64,000 nucleotides of DNA from Cyrtodaria siliqua (GCA_037043455.1 JAWPHD010005069.1:62001-126000), one strand, 5' to 3'. Shown: positions 45,770 through 58,900, counted from the first letter of the stretch. The notes: generated from the sequence alone by a model not told the origin. Program-made: numbers and translations.

Positions 45770-46080
45770 CAGACACGTCTCCATCAGGGAGAGAACCTGC
45801 ACCGTGCAGAGGGCTGTACCTGTCAGTTTATAACGTAATACAATATATTACAAAACAAGTCCTTTTCATGTGGCCTTAAAGTTCCAAGGAAATTGTATTA
45901 TGTCTCGTTAACACATCATATAAGGTTATACTGAGGCAGCCATCTCAGAGGGAGACGAGATAAAGCATGAAGTTTGTCATCAGACATGCCAGCGACAGGG
46001 AGAGAACCTGCGCATGACAGAGGTCTACAGCTCTAAAGCATGAGGCCTTATCCATTGCACTACCAAGCTGCTAAAAGTCC
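45770..46080 (-). repeat. SINE family B, copies 1 and partial
   Basis: CATCAGACATGCCAGCGACA, GGGAGAGAACCTGCGCATGA and CATTGCACTACCAAGCTGC. In minus sense GCTTGGTAGTGCAATGGATA is A-box-like. A partial copy (CATCAGGGAGAGAACCTGCA) lies at 45782. The best match is at 47763-47967. Confidence 0.6.
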
Positions 46081-46419
46081 CAAATGAATTATTATTTATT
46101 ACATAAAACAAACACTCTTGGATTTTAAAGCTTTCCAGGCGAAACTATTTCACATATAATAATTAAACCGGATAGAATATGATGCCCAGTTTAGTGTGTT
46201 TGCATATTTTTTTTAAGAAAACCTCATGAAACTGTTTTATTTTAATCTGAATCAACACCCATAATTCTAATAATAATTCTTCCTGATTGGTTCCATTCCA
46301 TTTAAATTGCATCTAATACTTATGCATTTCATACTAAATTTAATTTTGTTTCATTTATGAAATATAACTAAATTAAACACAATTAGAAATACTGACTTGT
46401 CTGCAAGACAATGCTTCTA

Positions 46420-47110
46420 AAGGCCATGCAGGGACAATGATGCAATAAACATGCAGATGACAAATCTATGACCACAATTACGAGACCTCCATATTACGGC
46501 TATCTTGGAATTAGTGTGGCTCTCGAACTTGGGCAAGATTTTGTGCCCATAAAGATGCACCCTAGGTTTGTAAACGGTACTTGAAAAAGTGTGTCTTAAA
46601 TTTCCAGAAAACTCAGTAAGGCTCAATCGTGAACACTCGGCCAGTCCCGTCATTCTTCGGGATCCCGCCTCGTGTGTATCACGGCGCTTCGTTATGTTCA
46701 AAATCTTAACATTCTGTTAGCAACGGCACAGAAAATAGTGCACTGTTGCTAAGCTGTTGCTACATAAACATTATGGCCGCTTGACACACGTGTTGATGTA
46801 TGATTTGCGTTGCATGTTTGTTATTTACAATACAGATGAAGGTTTTATCACTACGTTCACGTAAATAAACTGCAGATGGAGCAATCGGCTAAATGACATT
46901 GCAAAATGTTGAAGATAACTTTGAATTTGAATGCAAATTCGTTTTGGCGGGAATCTGACGCGCGTCATGCTAGTATGACGTAACCAATATGGAAACCTGC
47001 GTATTACATTCGAGTCATGCTGCGAAGCAGTGTACGAGATGTTGCGAATGAGTAAGGCTTTGTTCAAAGTATTTCCTCTAGTGGCCATCTTGGATTTCGG
47101 CACATGCATC
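46420..47110. promoter_or_regulatory. CpG-richer patch with E2F-like site
   Basis: This patch has more CpG than its surroundings. TTTTGGCGGGAA (46943-46954) is a full E2F consensus, followed by GACGCGCGTCATG, GTATGACGTAACCAAT (CRE-like plus CCAAT) and, on the minus strand, CCAAGATGGCCAC (YY1-like, near 47090). Frames of 94 codons on the minus strand (46701-46417 and 47109-46825) run through it without splice or domain support. It could be a promoter inside the NKCC intron or an old repeat. Confidence 0.35.
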
Positions 47111-47762
47111 TCAAAATTTCATGGATTTTGACGTGGATGTCAAAAAACACTAAAATGTATATTGAATTTAAAGAGTGTGTGTCAACATGTTTTACTTCAA
47201 ATGTTCAGAATAACCTTTCAGAACATACTCTTTCAACGTATCTCATTCATCTTGCATTTTAACAGGTAAATCTCACAAGAATTCCACAGAATTAAATGTC
47301 TCGCCTACACTGCACTTTGACGCACATGAAAGATATCTAAATGGGTGCAGCTCATATTATGTTATATCCCCATCATTTAAATGATATTCTGCAGGTATAA
47401 ACAGGGTAGTTGACCTGAAATGCATGTATAGGCCCGACATGCTCCCGTTGTTGTTTTTTTTTTTTTTTTAACTTAGCTATGTAATGGTGCGTTTTGGCGT
47501 ATATCTGACATGACAATTGTGTGGTATTTGAAGAAATATTGTTTGACAAATTTGAGAATTAACATTTGACACCTTAACCCCAACTCCCTCCGCCTTCAGT
47601 TTTTATTGCATTTTTGGACTTCCCATTTTTTTCGTTTTCAAACTGATGTACAGGTGGGCCTATATGGCCTAATAGTAGCTACGCCGATGATAAATTAGCT
47701 ATCTGCCCTTTGCCTGTTGACTTAGAAACCTAGTTAATAAAAAACGTTACAAACTAGCAAAT

Positions 47763-47967
47763 GAAATGGGGTTTTGCGTCCAATTAACACATTATATTAG
47801 GTGATGGTAGGACAGCAACCTCAGACGGAGATGAGAAGGATGAAGTTTCCCATCAGACATGCCTTCGCCAAGGAGGGAACCCATGCGGGGCAGAGGTCCC
47901 ACGCGGGGCAGAGTTCTGTAGCTCTACAGCACAAGGTCTGATCCACTGAGCTACCAAGCACCTCAAG
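47763..47967 (-). repeat. SINE family B, copy 2
   Basis: In minus sense it starts GTGCTTGGTAGCTCAGTGGA (A box TAGCTCAGTGG) and ends in a GGTTTTGCGTCCAATTAACA-type tail. A GGGGCAGAGGTCCCACGCG stretch is locally duplicated. It resembles 45895-46080. Confidence 0.65.
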
Positions 47968-48159
47968 AATCAATCAAGTATAAAAATTAGGTCAAGGTAC
48001 ATGATCCCAACCTGTTTGGTATAAATGTTTATTAGTAATCTGGATGTTTCTGTGTATGAAGTCCGAAATCTGCTGACAAAATATGATAAACTCAAGCTGA
48101 CTTGGTTACATGTACATCAAATGATTTTCATGGTGAATAACAATTAAAACTCCTGTTTC

Positions 48160-49055
48160 TTAAAATCTAATAGACTGTTTCGCTTATCAGTAAGAACAAG
48201 ACCTTGGTCTGAGGGTGTCTCGCCAATCGCGGCAAACAGCGTATGAAACATTTTATTAAATTTGTGCTTAAATGATGTCCACCAAAGACAACACTTTATA
48301 TGACCAAGTATCAAACAAATAAAAGCGAGGTAATCAAAAGAAGTTAAGTTACTGAGGATAAGTGGTTTAACCAGGGTGTAGTTTAGGGTAAATAACGCAA
48401 AACATGACCTTGACCTTGGTATTTTTTGTTGTTCAGCGATGTCCACCAATGCCAACAACACATATGACCAAGTATCAAAGACATAAAGTGAGGCAATCAC
48501 ATAAAGTTAACTGAGGTTAAGTACCTAACCAAGGTTAAGTTTGGGGAAAATAACGCAAAATATGACTTTGACCTTGGTATTTTTTGTCGTTCAACGATGT
48601 CCACCAATGCCAACAATACATATGACCAAGTATCAGAGACATGAAGTGGGGCAATCACAAAAAGTTAATTGAGGTTAAGTTACCTAACCAAGGTTAAGTT
48701 TGGGGAAAATAATCAAAATATGACCTTGACCTTGGTAATTTTTGTCGTTCAGAGATTCCAATGCCAACAATACATATGACCAAGTATCAAACAAAAAAAA
48801 TGAGGCAATCACATACAGTTAACTGAGGTTGTTACCTAACCAAGGTAAAGTTTTGGAAAAATAACGCAAAATATGACCTTGACCTTGGTAATTTTGGTAT
48901 TAGGTGATGTCCCTTGACCCAACAAAGCTTCTGACAAAGTTTCAGAAAAATTCGGGCAGCGGTTTTTGAGTGATAGTTGTTTTAAAATGTGTCCGCCGCC
49001 GCCGGAAAAGTGACTGCTATGTCTCGCTAACCACTCTCTTGGGCGAGACAAGCTA
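48160..49055. mobile_element. Pearl-like element with 154-164-bp core units
   Basis: Four to five units share TATGACCAAGTATCA (48299, 48463, 48621, 48775), AGGTTAAGTTACCTAACCAA and ATATGACCTTGACCTTGGTA. The left arm has GGTGTCTCGCCAA and the right arm GTGTCCGCCGCCGCCGG then TTGGGCGAGACAAGC, so GTCTCGCC occurs inverted at the two ends. Architecture matches the element at 14874 although arms and core differ. Confidence 0.65.
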
Positions 49056-51330
49056 AAAGTGAATAAAAGGTTAGGACAAAATTGACATTCTTCCACACAG
49101 ATCAGTAATAACAAAAACAATATCGACAGTATTTGCTACGTAAACTTAGGACAACTACCAGCCTCTACACCTAAAAACATTTAAAAATCATCAACAAAAA
49201 ATCACAAAATTCTTTACAGGACTAATTTTAAAGTGCAGTGCAATTTGAAAATATTAATTATTTACGTGTTGAAAATATTAATTATTTACGTGAATAGCGA
49301 CTTCACTTCTGTGAAAAAAAAAAAAAATAAATATAAAAAATAAAAAAAATATGTACAAGCATTTTCAAAAAAGCTTATAAAAACAAGCCCAAATAGGGCC
49401 ATTGATCTGCCGATTTTGCACTCCAAAAAGTATGTTTTTTCCCCCATTTCAGACTCAAAATTCCCCACTAAAAATAAAAATAAATATTATGAAAAAAAAC
49501 TAACTTCTGGTACGTAAAATATTGAGTACGAACTGTATTTAATACAAATAAAACATGTAGAATATTTAAAACAATGATTATAATCAAAATTACGGCCACA
49601 AAATAATTCCCCCTTTCCTGTAAAAGCACGCTAAAATTCCCCCACCCAAGGGTATGGGCCAGTCCCCCAAAACAGATCAACGGCCCTGCCAAACCATTGT
49701 TGGAGAGTTATCTACCTTTGACCAATGTGACATATAGAAAGTCATACATTTTGGACAAAGTCACGTAGCTCAGATCAGCTGCACAAAAATACACAGGCTT
49801 GAGTCCGCTTCTATAGCTGCATAATGATTTACTTTCAAATTAAATTGAAATAAGGATATGCATGTTGTTGCAAGGAATTTTTTTTTTAGTTCATTTTATG
49901 AGATTTATGCGATATAAATTAAAACAGCATCCCAAAGCTGGCAAACACAAATCCATATTAACAAAATCCAAAGGACCCAAAAGAACACTCGGTATGAAAT
50001 TATCCCTAATATCTATTTGAATGATAACTTTATGTAGACTTTTAATGTATAGATATCTAAACACTTTGAAACACTCAAATGGCCAAAAAAAAAAAAAGAT
50101 CATCTAACAAGTGGCCTGCAATATATGTGAAACTTTTTTTTTTCTGAACAATTTCATCAAAATGTCTGTATTCATGTAAATAGTTATTAATAACAAGGTA
50201 GAAAGTTCATCAGATGTAATTGTGTCGTTAAGTGTTAGACAATGTTAAAACAGCTTAACAAAGGACAAGGTATGATAAGGGTGTATTTTGGCCCCAATAT
50301 ATTCAAAATGCAAAAAAATAATATTTACATATAATCTGGTGTGCATGTTGAAGTAAATTGATCATATTCTATCTTCAAAATATATTTTTATTTTATTTAT
50401 CTAGAAGAATTAAAATGGCATTTTTGGTAATTTTGTTATATTTTGTAGATTTTGGACCTTTCTGGGCAAGATTTCGATCCTAAAAATATAGAGCGACCTC
50501 CGAGCACACACAGTTTTTTGGCTGATGATGCATCCCTATCAAGTACCTGTTTCAACAAAAAATCAGCTGTGCTCGAGGGTGCGATCTGTATTTCCAAGAC
50601 CAAAAACTGATCGAAAACTGCTAAAAATGAACAAAAATGTCATTTTTTGAAAGAAAAGGCCTTGTTTGTGCGGCTCTTAAACTCATTTAGAGCCTTCAAA
50701 CATATTTGTAATGAGTTTTGATATTGATTCAGTTCATTTGCAGCTAAACTAGATATTCAAAACTTGTGCATTAAAACGTTCAATATTGGGGGCCAATTTT
50801 GTCCCTTATCATACCTAGTCCTTTACACACAAATATGAATCCTTTTACAAATTCTAATCAAAAGTTTGTACGTTCAATTGAAACTGTTTGTATCTACTAC
50901 TTATTCCTACTCTTCATATAACAATCTATGCGTACAAACTATTTATACTAGGTAGGCCGCATGTTTTGACATTCCCTCGATTTTTGTCTGCTAAAATCAC
51001 TAAAAGATGAACTCTAAACTAAAAAATACTTTGAAAACCATTGGTCCGGACCCCTACATGAACAGTGTCAAAACAAAGGTGCACATGTCCTATTTATGAA
51101 TATATTAGATTTATTACAATCAAGGGTCACACAAAAGAGCACCAGGGGGTTAAAGGATCCAAGGGGTGGGCAGAATGTTTTATTAAATATTTTTTTTTTT
51201 TTACTTTTTGCAATTTTCTTAAAATATTTTTTTTTACTGAACATCGTATGAAAACAATGTATCTAATGAAATAAATTTTACTTCGATTTTTTGAAAAATT
51301 GAAAAACATGCGGCCTATCTATTTATACCA
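49056..51330. other. NKCC intron DNA, no feature recognised
   Basis: AT-rich with homopolymers; a direct duplication of about 28 bp (GAAAATATTAATTATTTACG) lies at 49248-49291. No exon with splice context seen. Confidence 0.4.
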
Positions 51331-51334
51331 ACTG

Positions 51335-51480
51335 TTCATATTACTGTTCATACTGACCTCTGTTCATACTGCACACTGTTTATACTGCACACATTCATAC
51401 TGACCACTGTTCATACTGACCATTGTTTATACTGCACACATTCATACTGACCACTGTTCATACTAATTGTTCATGACAAG
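51335..51480. repeat. Degenerate tandem repeat of TTCATACTGACCACTG
   Basis: CTGTTCATACTGACCACTGT and TTTATACTGCACACATTCAT alternate over six to eight short units. Confidence 0.85.
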
Positions 51481-51864
51481 AGTTCACATTTACTGTTCAT
51501 ACAACAAACTTTTATATTCAAACAACAAACGAACGATTGACATGTCGCCTGTACTTAGATATCTCCGCCCTATTGTTGATGTCGGAGGATACTGACAATG
51601 GTTTATATAACATAGTTGCACGTGCTGTTGTTTGTCGGAGCTATCATTCTGGTTTGACTGGTTGAAATGGATAAATGATTGAAAACTGGCAACATGTTAA
51701 TTTATTTTATACGTACAAACTGTTTAGATATGTTTCTTTGAATACATCAGTTTAACTTTGTTTTTCTTTGCAGATGATGCCAATAAATAAGAGCGTTTAT
51801 TTGAACGCAGTTTAACAAACAAGCTTTCATACAGATGGAATGTATACATGTATAAGTAAACCAG

Positions 51865-52165
51865 ATCTAAAATGGGTTTTACGGCACATCAACACAAGAA
51901 AGATTATGTGGCGATAAACAGGAATGAACATGCCAGGCTCAGCCTTCATCCTCCACTAGTATCAAATAAATATGGAGAATGAGTATTAAACCTGCAGAAC
52001 TGCAGAGTTGCTGCAAATTCTATAGTAGACACTCCATTTATAATGGAGCCACGTTTCCAGGGTCATGATGCAGACATTTAATAAGCATGACAAAAAATGA
52101 CAAAATGAACCTCTGCCCCAAGCAGGATTTGCAGGGGTCCTATTCTTTACCGGGCAACCACAAGG
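51865..52165. repeat. Dispersed 350-bp repeat, copy 3
   Basis: CATCAACACAAGAAAGATTA, GGAATGAACATGCCAGGCTC, AATTCTATAGTAGACACTCC; same order as 21395 and 23985, slightly shorter. Confidence 0.75.
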
Positions 52166-52424
52166 GAGTGAAACCCAGTTCTAAGACGTTACTGATCTTT
52201 TTAACCAGGAGACAACATATACTGGTACACACCATTTGTCAAAATGTATTAAGCCATTAAAAGAAACATCAAATTTTTCTATGCACAAATCTTATAACTT
52301 CTCCTGATTTGGTGTCAGCCAGATGCTACTTGCAACCAATACAATTCCTGTTTCCTTAAGTTAAATTTGTTTGTTTGTTTGTTTGTATTGTGATTTACGT
52401 CATTTTCAAGGTTATATATGAAGA

Positions 52425-52860
52425 TCGATTTTTTGGTGGTGGAGGCAGACCACCCACTTTTTCCTGGGAAGAACCAGGGCCCCGTTTTATGAAACAACTT
52501 ACGACCATTTTGATCGTAAATCAATTTCTTAAATGCTTCACTATAAATTACACTTTTCAAATAAACGTGATTTCATTTCATTTTCTTATACATGTAATAT
52601 TTCTGCTCTATGTGCACACATAATTGTCTACATTGAATGATTAGGTGAAAAAGAGTGAACAATTTAAAATGTTAGACTTATCGTAAGATGTTTAATAAAA
52701 CAGGGCCCAGTACTGTACACCTCCCATCATCCGTAAGAATCGACACTTACTGACTTACAAGTCGAGCTCCCAGTGGGATTCGAACCCGCAGCGATGAGAG
52801 GCAAGAAGGTTTACAATGCAATGTTGTTAACCCCTCGGTCACGGAGACACCTTTCTTTAA
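52425..52860 (-). repeat. tRNA-derived SINE, copy B, split by a MITE
   Basis: In minus sense TGACCGAGGGGTTAACAAC (A box) and GCGGGTTCGAATCCCACTG (B box) open the element at about 52850; AAGTGTCGATTCTTACGGAT and GTGTACAGTACTGGG follow, then the MITE at 52487-52708, then CCCAGGAAAAAGTGGGTGG. The same pieces occur without the MITE at 44555-44600 and 45300-45480. Confidence 0.7.
52487..52708. mobile_element. MITE with GGGCCCYGTTTTAT ends
   Basis: The left end GGGCCCCGTTTTATGAAACA and the inverse of the right end GGGCCCTGTTTTATTAAACA match at 18 of 20 positions; inner arms carry TTACGACC and its partner TTATCGTAAG. It splits the word AACCAGTACTG that is intact at about 44577, so the host site is known. 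The duplication is only one or two bases and ambiguous. Non-coding, 222 bp. Confidence 0.8.
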
Positions 52861-52974
52861 GTTAAACATATCACTCAAAGTCAGGTTTACCAATCTAATA
52901 CAACTACCATACTGTCTGGAAATGAAGTTAAATACAGCACTGGTTATAAATTTAAGTTTCATATTATGAATACA

Positions 52975-54030
52975 ACATATGTATCATAAGACAAAGTGGA
53001 CACAACACATGTATCATAAGGCAAAATGGACACAACACATTATCATAAGGCAAAGTGGACACAACACATGTATCATAAGGCAAAGTGGACACAACACATG
53101 TATCGTAAGACAAAGTGGACACAACACATTATCATAAGGCAAAGTGGACACAACACATTATCATAAGGCAAAGTGGACACAACACATGTATCGTAAGACA
53201 AAGTGGACACAACATATGTATCATAAGGCAAAGTGGACACAACAAATGTATCATAAGGAAAAGTGACACAACACATCTATAATAAGGCCAAGTGGAATAT
53301 ATACATGTACTATAAGGTAGGGTGGATCAGATATACAATTAGATCAAGTGACCCACAGGTCATGTGTACTATTAGGCCAAGTGGAAAATACACAGATATA
53401 CTAAGGCCAAGTGAACTATGCACACACATAATTAGGTCAGGCAGATTATACACATATATAATTAGGCCAAGTGGACTAACTACATGTTAACTTAGGCCAA
53501 ATGGACCAAACACATGTATAATTAAATCAACTGGACCAAATACGTGTATAATTATGCCAAGTGAGACATACACATATAATTAGGCCAACTGGACCAAATA
53601 CATGCATAATTAGGCCAAGTGGGCTATATACATGTATCATTAGGATAAGGGGACCAAATACATCTACAATTAGGCCAGGTGTGCCAAACACATGTAAACT
53701 TAGGCAAAGTGGACCATACCTGTCTAATTAGGCCAAGTCAACCATACATATGTATAATTAAGTCAAGTGAAGTGGATTAAACTCATGCATTATAAGGCCA
53801 GGTGAATTATACACAAATATAATAAAAAAAAAGTGGATTACACACACAGTTATGCCAAGTGCGTTATGTACACCTTTAATTAGGCCAAGTGGACCATACT
53901 CATGTATAATTAGGCCAAGTGGACCATATTCATGTATAATTAGGCCAAGTGGACCATACTCGTGTATAATTAGGCCAAGTGGATCATACTCGTGTATAAT
54001 TAGGCCAAGTGGATCATACTCGTGTATAAT
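52975..54030. repeat. 30-31-bp minisatellite with two subfamilies
   Basis: 52975-53300 repeats ATCATAAGGCAAAGTGGACA then CAACACATGT; 53300-54030 repeats ATAATTAGGCCAAGTGGACC then ATACACATGT with more divergence, becoming uniform again at 53880-54030. Frames through it are repeat-driven. Confidence 0.95.
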
Positions 54031-54211
54031 TAGGTCACTTAATTAGTTTCATCAACACATTATCTGCAGATATTTAGAGCCTTCCCAAAGAGAGGGGGAA
54101 AAATATATAGGTTTCTGTGAACTCAAACCTTCTCTTACTAAGAACTAGATTACTATGGTTGTTTACATGCCCGGAGACCAAGGCTGACCCCAAACACATT
54201 AGGGTTTCACA

Positions 54212-54716
54212 TAGTGTTGTTCCGATTAATCAATTTAATCAATCAGTTATGCCTTTGATCTGATTAATCGATTACAATTTTTCAAGATCGACTTTACTCG
54301 GTTATTGAAAATTAAGGCTTATTTCATTCTCTATATACAAAAAAATAAAATGAGTTCTAATTTTTCGTGTGGTGTGTGTGTGTGTGTGTAGTTCTAAGGT
54401 TTATAGTCCGTCCGCCAACGAACACGTCAAGGTATACCTGACGCGATGGGCACAATAGAGTCTGGACTTGTTCTAATTTTTCAACAAGTAATCACATATT
54501 TATAGGGTATCACAAGTTATTTTTTAAAATATATGTTGGTGAGTTTCATTCACGTCCTTTATTACCAGAAAATACTTGAAATTTTCTTCATTGTAGTCAG
54601 AAAAAGGCTTACACTTGTCTTTCATAGCAGCCATGTTTAATCGATTAATGATCGATCATCGGTCGGTTAAATATTCTGATGATCTATCATGAATTTTCTG
54701 CCAATTCCCAACACTA
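54212..54716. mobile_element. hAT-like MITE with 8-bp target duplication
   Basis: The ends TAGTGTTG and CAACACTA are inverted, and GTTTCACA occurs exactly at both sides (54204-54211 and 54717-54724). ATTAATCGATTA-rich subterminal sequence is at both ends. Length 505 bp, no transposase. An 8-bp TSD and CAGTGTTG-like ends are typical of hAT derivatives. Confidence 0.8.
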
Positions 54717-54785
54717 GTTTCACACTCACCATGGGCAATGTATGCAGAGCTACAGATAAGCAGGGTATTTGCTTAAATACCCAAT

Positions 54786-55386
54786 CAACAAGAAATATCA
54801 CTGTAAGTGATAAATGCCCCCGAAGTGTCCTTTGACCTCTAAGTATGACCTTGACCTTGGAGCCATGGACCTGGATTTTGTGCACGACAGGTCGTTTGGT
54901 TGTGGTGAGCACTTGTGCCAAGTTATTTGAAAATCCGTCCAGGCATGCAAAAGTTATTGACCGCACATGATTTGACCTTTGACCTCTAAAATGTGACCTT
55001 GACCTTGGGGCAACAGACCTGGATTTTGTGCGCGACACATCGTCTTGTTGTGGTGAGCACTTGTGCCAAGTTATTTGAAAATCTGTCCATGAATGCCACA
55101 TTGTCTTGTTATGGTGATCACTTGTGCCAAGTTATTTAAAAATCCCTGCAGGGATTGTGACGTTACGGTCCAGACACGAAATTGCGTACCTGTTTTTGAC
55201 CTATGAACTGCAAGTGTGACCTTGACCTTTGAGGTACGGACCTGGGTTTTGCACGCGACACATCGTCTTGTTATGATGATCACTTGTGCAAAAAAAATCC
55301 TTGTCGCTCGGCGAAAAATCTTTGTTCGCGGGTTTGGGCAGATTAAGCCAAGCGTTACTTTCGAGTTCTTCCGGGGGCATAAAAAT
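54786..55386. mobile_element. Pearl-like element, shorter copy
   Basis: Same left arm as 14874 (CAACAAGAAATATCACTG, TAAATGCCCCCGAAGTG), then three core units of which the second is fused to the third by a deletion near 55098, and a right end of TTCCGGGGGCATAAAAA. It follows the hAT MITE within 70 bp. Confidence 0.75.
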
Positions 55387-55972
55387 GCTAAAATACCCAA
55401 TTAAAATAAAAAGCATGGGTACCAATAAAGTAATCGAAGTTGTCAAATGATAAAACAAACCATGCAAATTGAGCAATATATGGGTTGCTTAAGGGACAGC
55501 CAGTCACCTTGTATAAAGCCTATTGTAAAAGAAGTTGATTTTATTACATTTTGTGTATACAAATTTAGTGGAATCCACCCCAAAACAATGTCGCAAACTT
55601 CTATTGTTTTATTTTACCCAATTGAAATCATGAAATACTCAATTAAATAAATACTGATGGGTAAATACCCAATTGATCAAAAAGCTTATCTATAGCTCTG
55701 GTATGAAGTGAAGGTGTTTCGATTTTGAAGATATCATGAGCAATGCATTTTCTATATAAGATGACAGTGACCATGACCAGAAAATTAAGTGTCTTGCCCA
55801 TGTACAAACTAAAGGAAATCAGTGGTGATGGCGAGGCTCAAACGTGTATCTCTGGATTCTACAACCATTTGGACCGAAATTTTAAGATGTTCGGAATTTT
55901 TTATTTTTTTATTTCAGAGGGTCAGAGGACATGGAGGAATGCTGGGAATCTTAATGTAAATGTCATTTTGTT
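55387..55972. other. NKCC intron, no gene recognised
   Basis: Includes TTAAGGGACAGCCAGTCACC at 55490, a solitary TTAAAGGGACAC-type end. Frames at 55447 and 55743 show no motif. Confidence 0.4.
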
Positions 55973-55978
55973 GTACAG

Positions 55979-58900
55979 GACTCACACCACTATTATCTCC
56001 CTTGAATACTCCTGCGCTACAGATGAAGGAGGTAGATAAAAAAAACAAGTTCGCTTTTCTACATTTTACAGGATACATTGATTTATCTTTACCAGGTTCT
56101 AAATCTACAGCATTTTAGGAAGAGATCCCAGAAAAATGCATGTTGATATAAGATTTCTAGCTAATTCTGCCTCATTTTACACATCATGGGTCTAATCTCC
56201 ACGGGGTTGTATTTTTGTCTAAATTTTGATAGGTGTCAGGCAAACATGAAATTAAAAAAAGTTCAATCTGGTAAATATTCGTTAAAAGTTAATAGCATGC
56301 AGATATTGGATCAATGAAGAATTTAAGCATAAATATATGTTGCAAAATCTTTTTTATCTCTATGCCACGAACAAAAACATTACAATGGGACCCTATGGAA
56401 AATTAATTGTGGTGTGAGACGTTAAGAAAGAGCTGCAGAATGGGTATCTTTATTCGTTATTCTTAAGGCATTGCGCTTTAGAGCTGCAGAATGGCATTTT
56501 CATCCGTCATCTCTAAGGTATTGCGCTTTAGAGCTGCAGAACGAGTATCTTTCATCCTTTAATGCTAAGGCATTGCGCTTTAGAGCTGCAGAACAGGTAT
56601 CTTTCATCATTCATCTCTAATGCCTTGCAATTTAGAGCTTCAGAATGGGAATTTCCATCATTCTTCTCTAAGCCCTTGCGCTTTAGAGCTGCAGAACGGG
56701 TACCTTACATCCTTCACCTCTAAGCATGGTTTGTGTATCTGTGAACGTTTAAGACATGTTAAGACACAGTTAACACGGTTATTCAGAAATCCCGTCTGTG
56801 TATGTATAGTTACTTCAAGTTATCTTCATATTGCAGGAATTAGCAGAAATTTTACTTGATACCATGTTTAACTAAAAATTAACTATATTTTCAAAACCTA
56901 TACAGGTATAAGCATAATTTTAGCTTTATTTTACAGCTATTGGCTTGTAAGACAAACACACATATCAATGAAGACAGGCTACTTTGAAAAAATGTCAAAA
57001 TTAAAGCGAGAGACTGTTACTTTTCCTGGAAAATCAAAATTTTGACGGGTAACCCTTAGTTTGAGTTTATTATTTTCAGCATTTTTCTCAATAATCATTT
57101 CTTAAAGATCATTTTTATGCTATATTCAGATGTAGAGATGCCTTTTCATGTATATTTGAAAGTTTCAGACATAGCTGAGCACAAATGACCAGGAAAATGC
57201 AAAATCCTTATCACTACTGTAGATTTTCAAAATATTAAAGGTGCTCGGCCTGAATTTCGACCAATACCCTAGGTCACTAAAACTTGAATAATTTGAAAAG
57301 CAATAAACATTGAATCAAACTTTTAGCACTTTTCAGCGTGTAATTGATTTGTATACATGTTCAGTTATTATTGAGGTGATCATTAGGAAAAAAAATGACC
57401 TTAAGGACTCACACCACTATTATCTCCCTTGAATACTCCTGCCCTACAGATGAAGGAGGTAGATAAAAAAAACAAGTTCGCTTTTCTACATTTTACAGGA
57501 TACATTGATTTATCTTTACCAGGTTCTAAATCTACAGCATTTTAGGAAGAGATCCCAGAAAAATGCATGTTGATATAAGATTTCTAGCTAATTCTGCCTC
57601 ATTTTACACATCATGGGTCTAATCTCCACGGGGTTGTATTTTTGTCTAAATTTTGATAGGTGTCAGGCAAACATGAAATTAAAAAAAGTTCAATCTGGTA
57701 AATATTCGTTAAAAGTTAATAGCATGCAGATATTGGATCAATGAAGAATTTAAGCATAAATATATGTTGCAAAATCTTTTTTATCTCTATGCCACGAACA
57801 AAAACATTACAATGGGACCCTATGGAAAATTAATTGTGGTGTGAGACGTTAAGAAAGAGCTGCAGAATGGGTATCTTTATTCGTTATTCTTAAGGCATTG
57901 CGCTTTAGAGCTGCAGAATGGCATTTTCATCCGTCATCTCTAAGGTATTGCGCTTTAGAGCTGCAGAACGAGTATCTTTCATCCTTTAATGCTAAGGCAT
58001 TGCGCTTTAGAGCTGCAGAACAGGTATCTTTCATCATTCATCTCTAATGCCTTGCAATTTAGAGCTTCAGAATGGGAATTTCCATCATTCTTCTCTAAGC
58101 CCTTGCGCTTTAGAGCTGCAGAACGGGTACCTTACATCCTTCACCTCTAAGCATGGTTTGTGTATCTGTGAACGTTTAAGACATGTTAAGACACAGTTAA
58201 CACGGTTATTCAGAAATCCCGTCTGTGTATGTATAGTTACTTCAAGTTATCTTCATATTGCAGGAATTAGCAGAAATTTTACTTGATACCATGTTTAACT
58301 AAAAATTAACTATATTTTCAAAACCTATACAGGTATAAGCATAATTTTAGCTTTATTTTACAGCTATTGGCTTGTAAGACAAACACACATATCAATGAAG
58401 ACAGGCTACTTTGAAAAAATGTCAAAATTAAAGCGAGAGACTGTTACTTTTCCTGGAAAATCAAAATTTTGACGGGTAACCCTTAGTTTGAGTTTATTAT
58501 TTTCAGCATTTTTCTCAATAATCATTTCTTAAAGATCATTTTTATGCTATATTCAGATGTAGAGATGCCTTTTCATGTATATTTGAAAGTTTCAGACATA
58601 GCTGAGCACAAATGACCAGGAAAATGCAAAATCCTTATCACTACTGTAGATTTTCAAAATATTAAAGGTGCTCGGCCTGAATTTCGACCAATACCCTAGG
58701 TCACTAAAACTTGAATAATTTGAAAAGCAATAAACATTGAATCAAACTTTTAGCACTTTTCAGCGTGTAATTGATTTGTATACATGTTCAGTTATTATTG
58801 AGGTGATCATTAGGAAAAAAAATGACCTTAAGGACTCACACCACTATTATCTCCCTTGAATACTCCTGCCCTACAGATGAAGGAGGTAGATAAAAAAAAC

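Noticed and set aside
46417..47109. Two 94-codon minus-strand frames in a CpG-richer patch
   Set aside because: No recognisable domain or splice junction in phase with the NKCC exons; could be a promoter or repeat.
48144..48500. 118-codon minus-strand frame with hydrophobic segments
   Set aside because: It runs through two units of a 160-bp tandem core and repeats its own peptide, so it is not a membrane protein gene.
52770..52850. A working tRNA gene on the minus strand (also 45410-45480)
   Set aside because: A and B boxes are present but the stems do not pair as a cloverleaf and the same sequence recurs with a non-tRNA tail, so these are SINE heads.
56620..58286. Identical 79-codon plus frames at 56620 and 58047
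   Set aside because: They are two copies of segment B of the composite repeat and contain its 51-bp sub-repeats; no motif.
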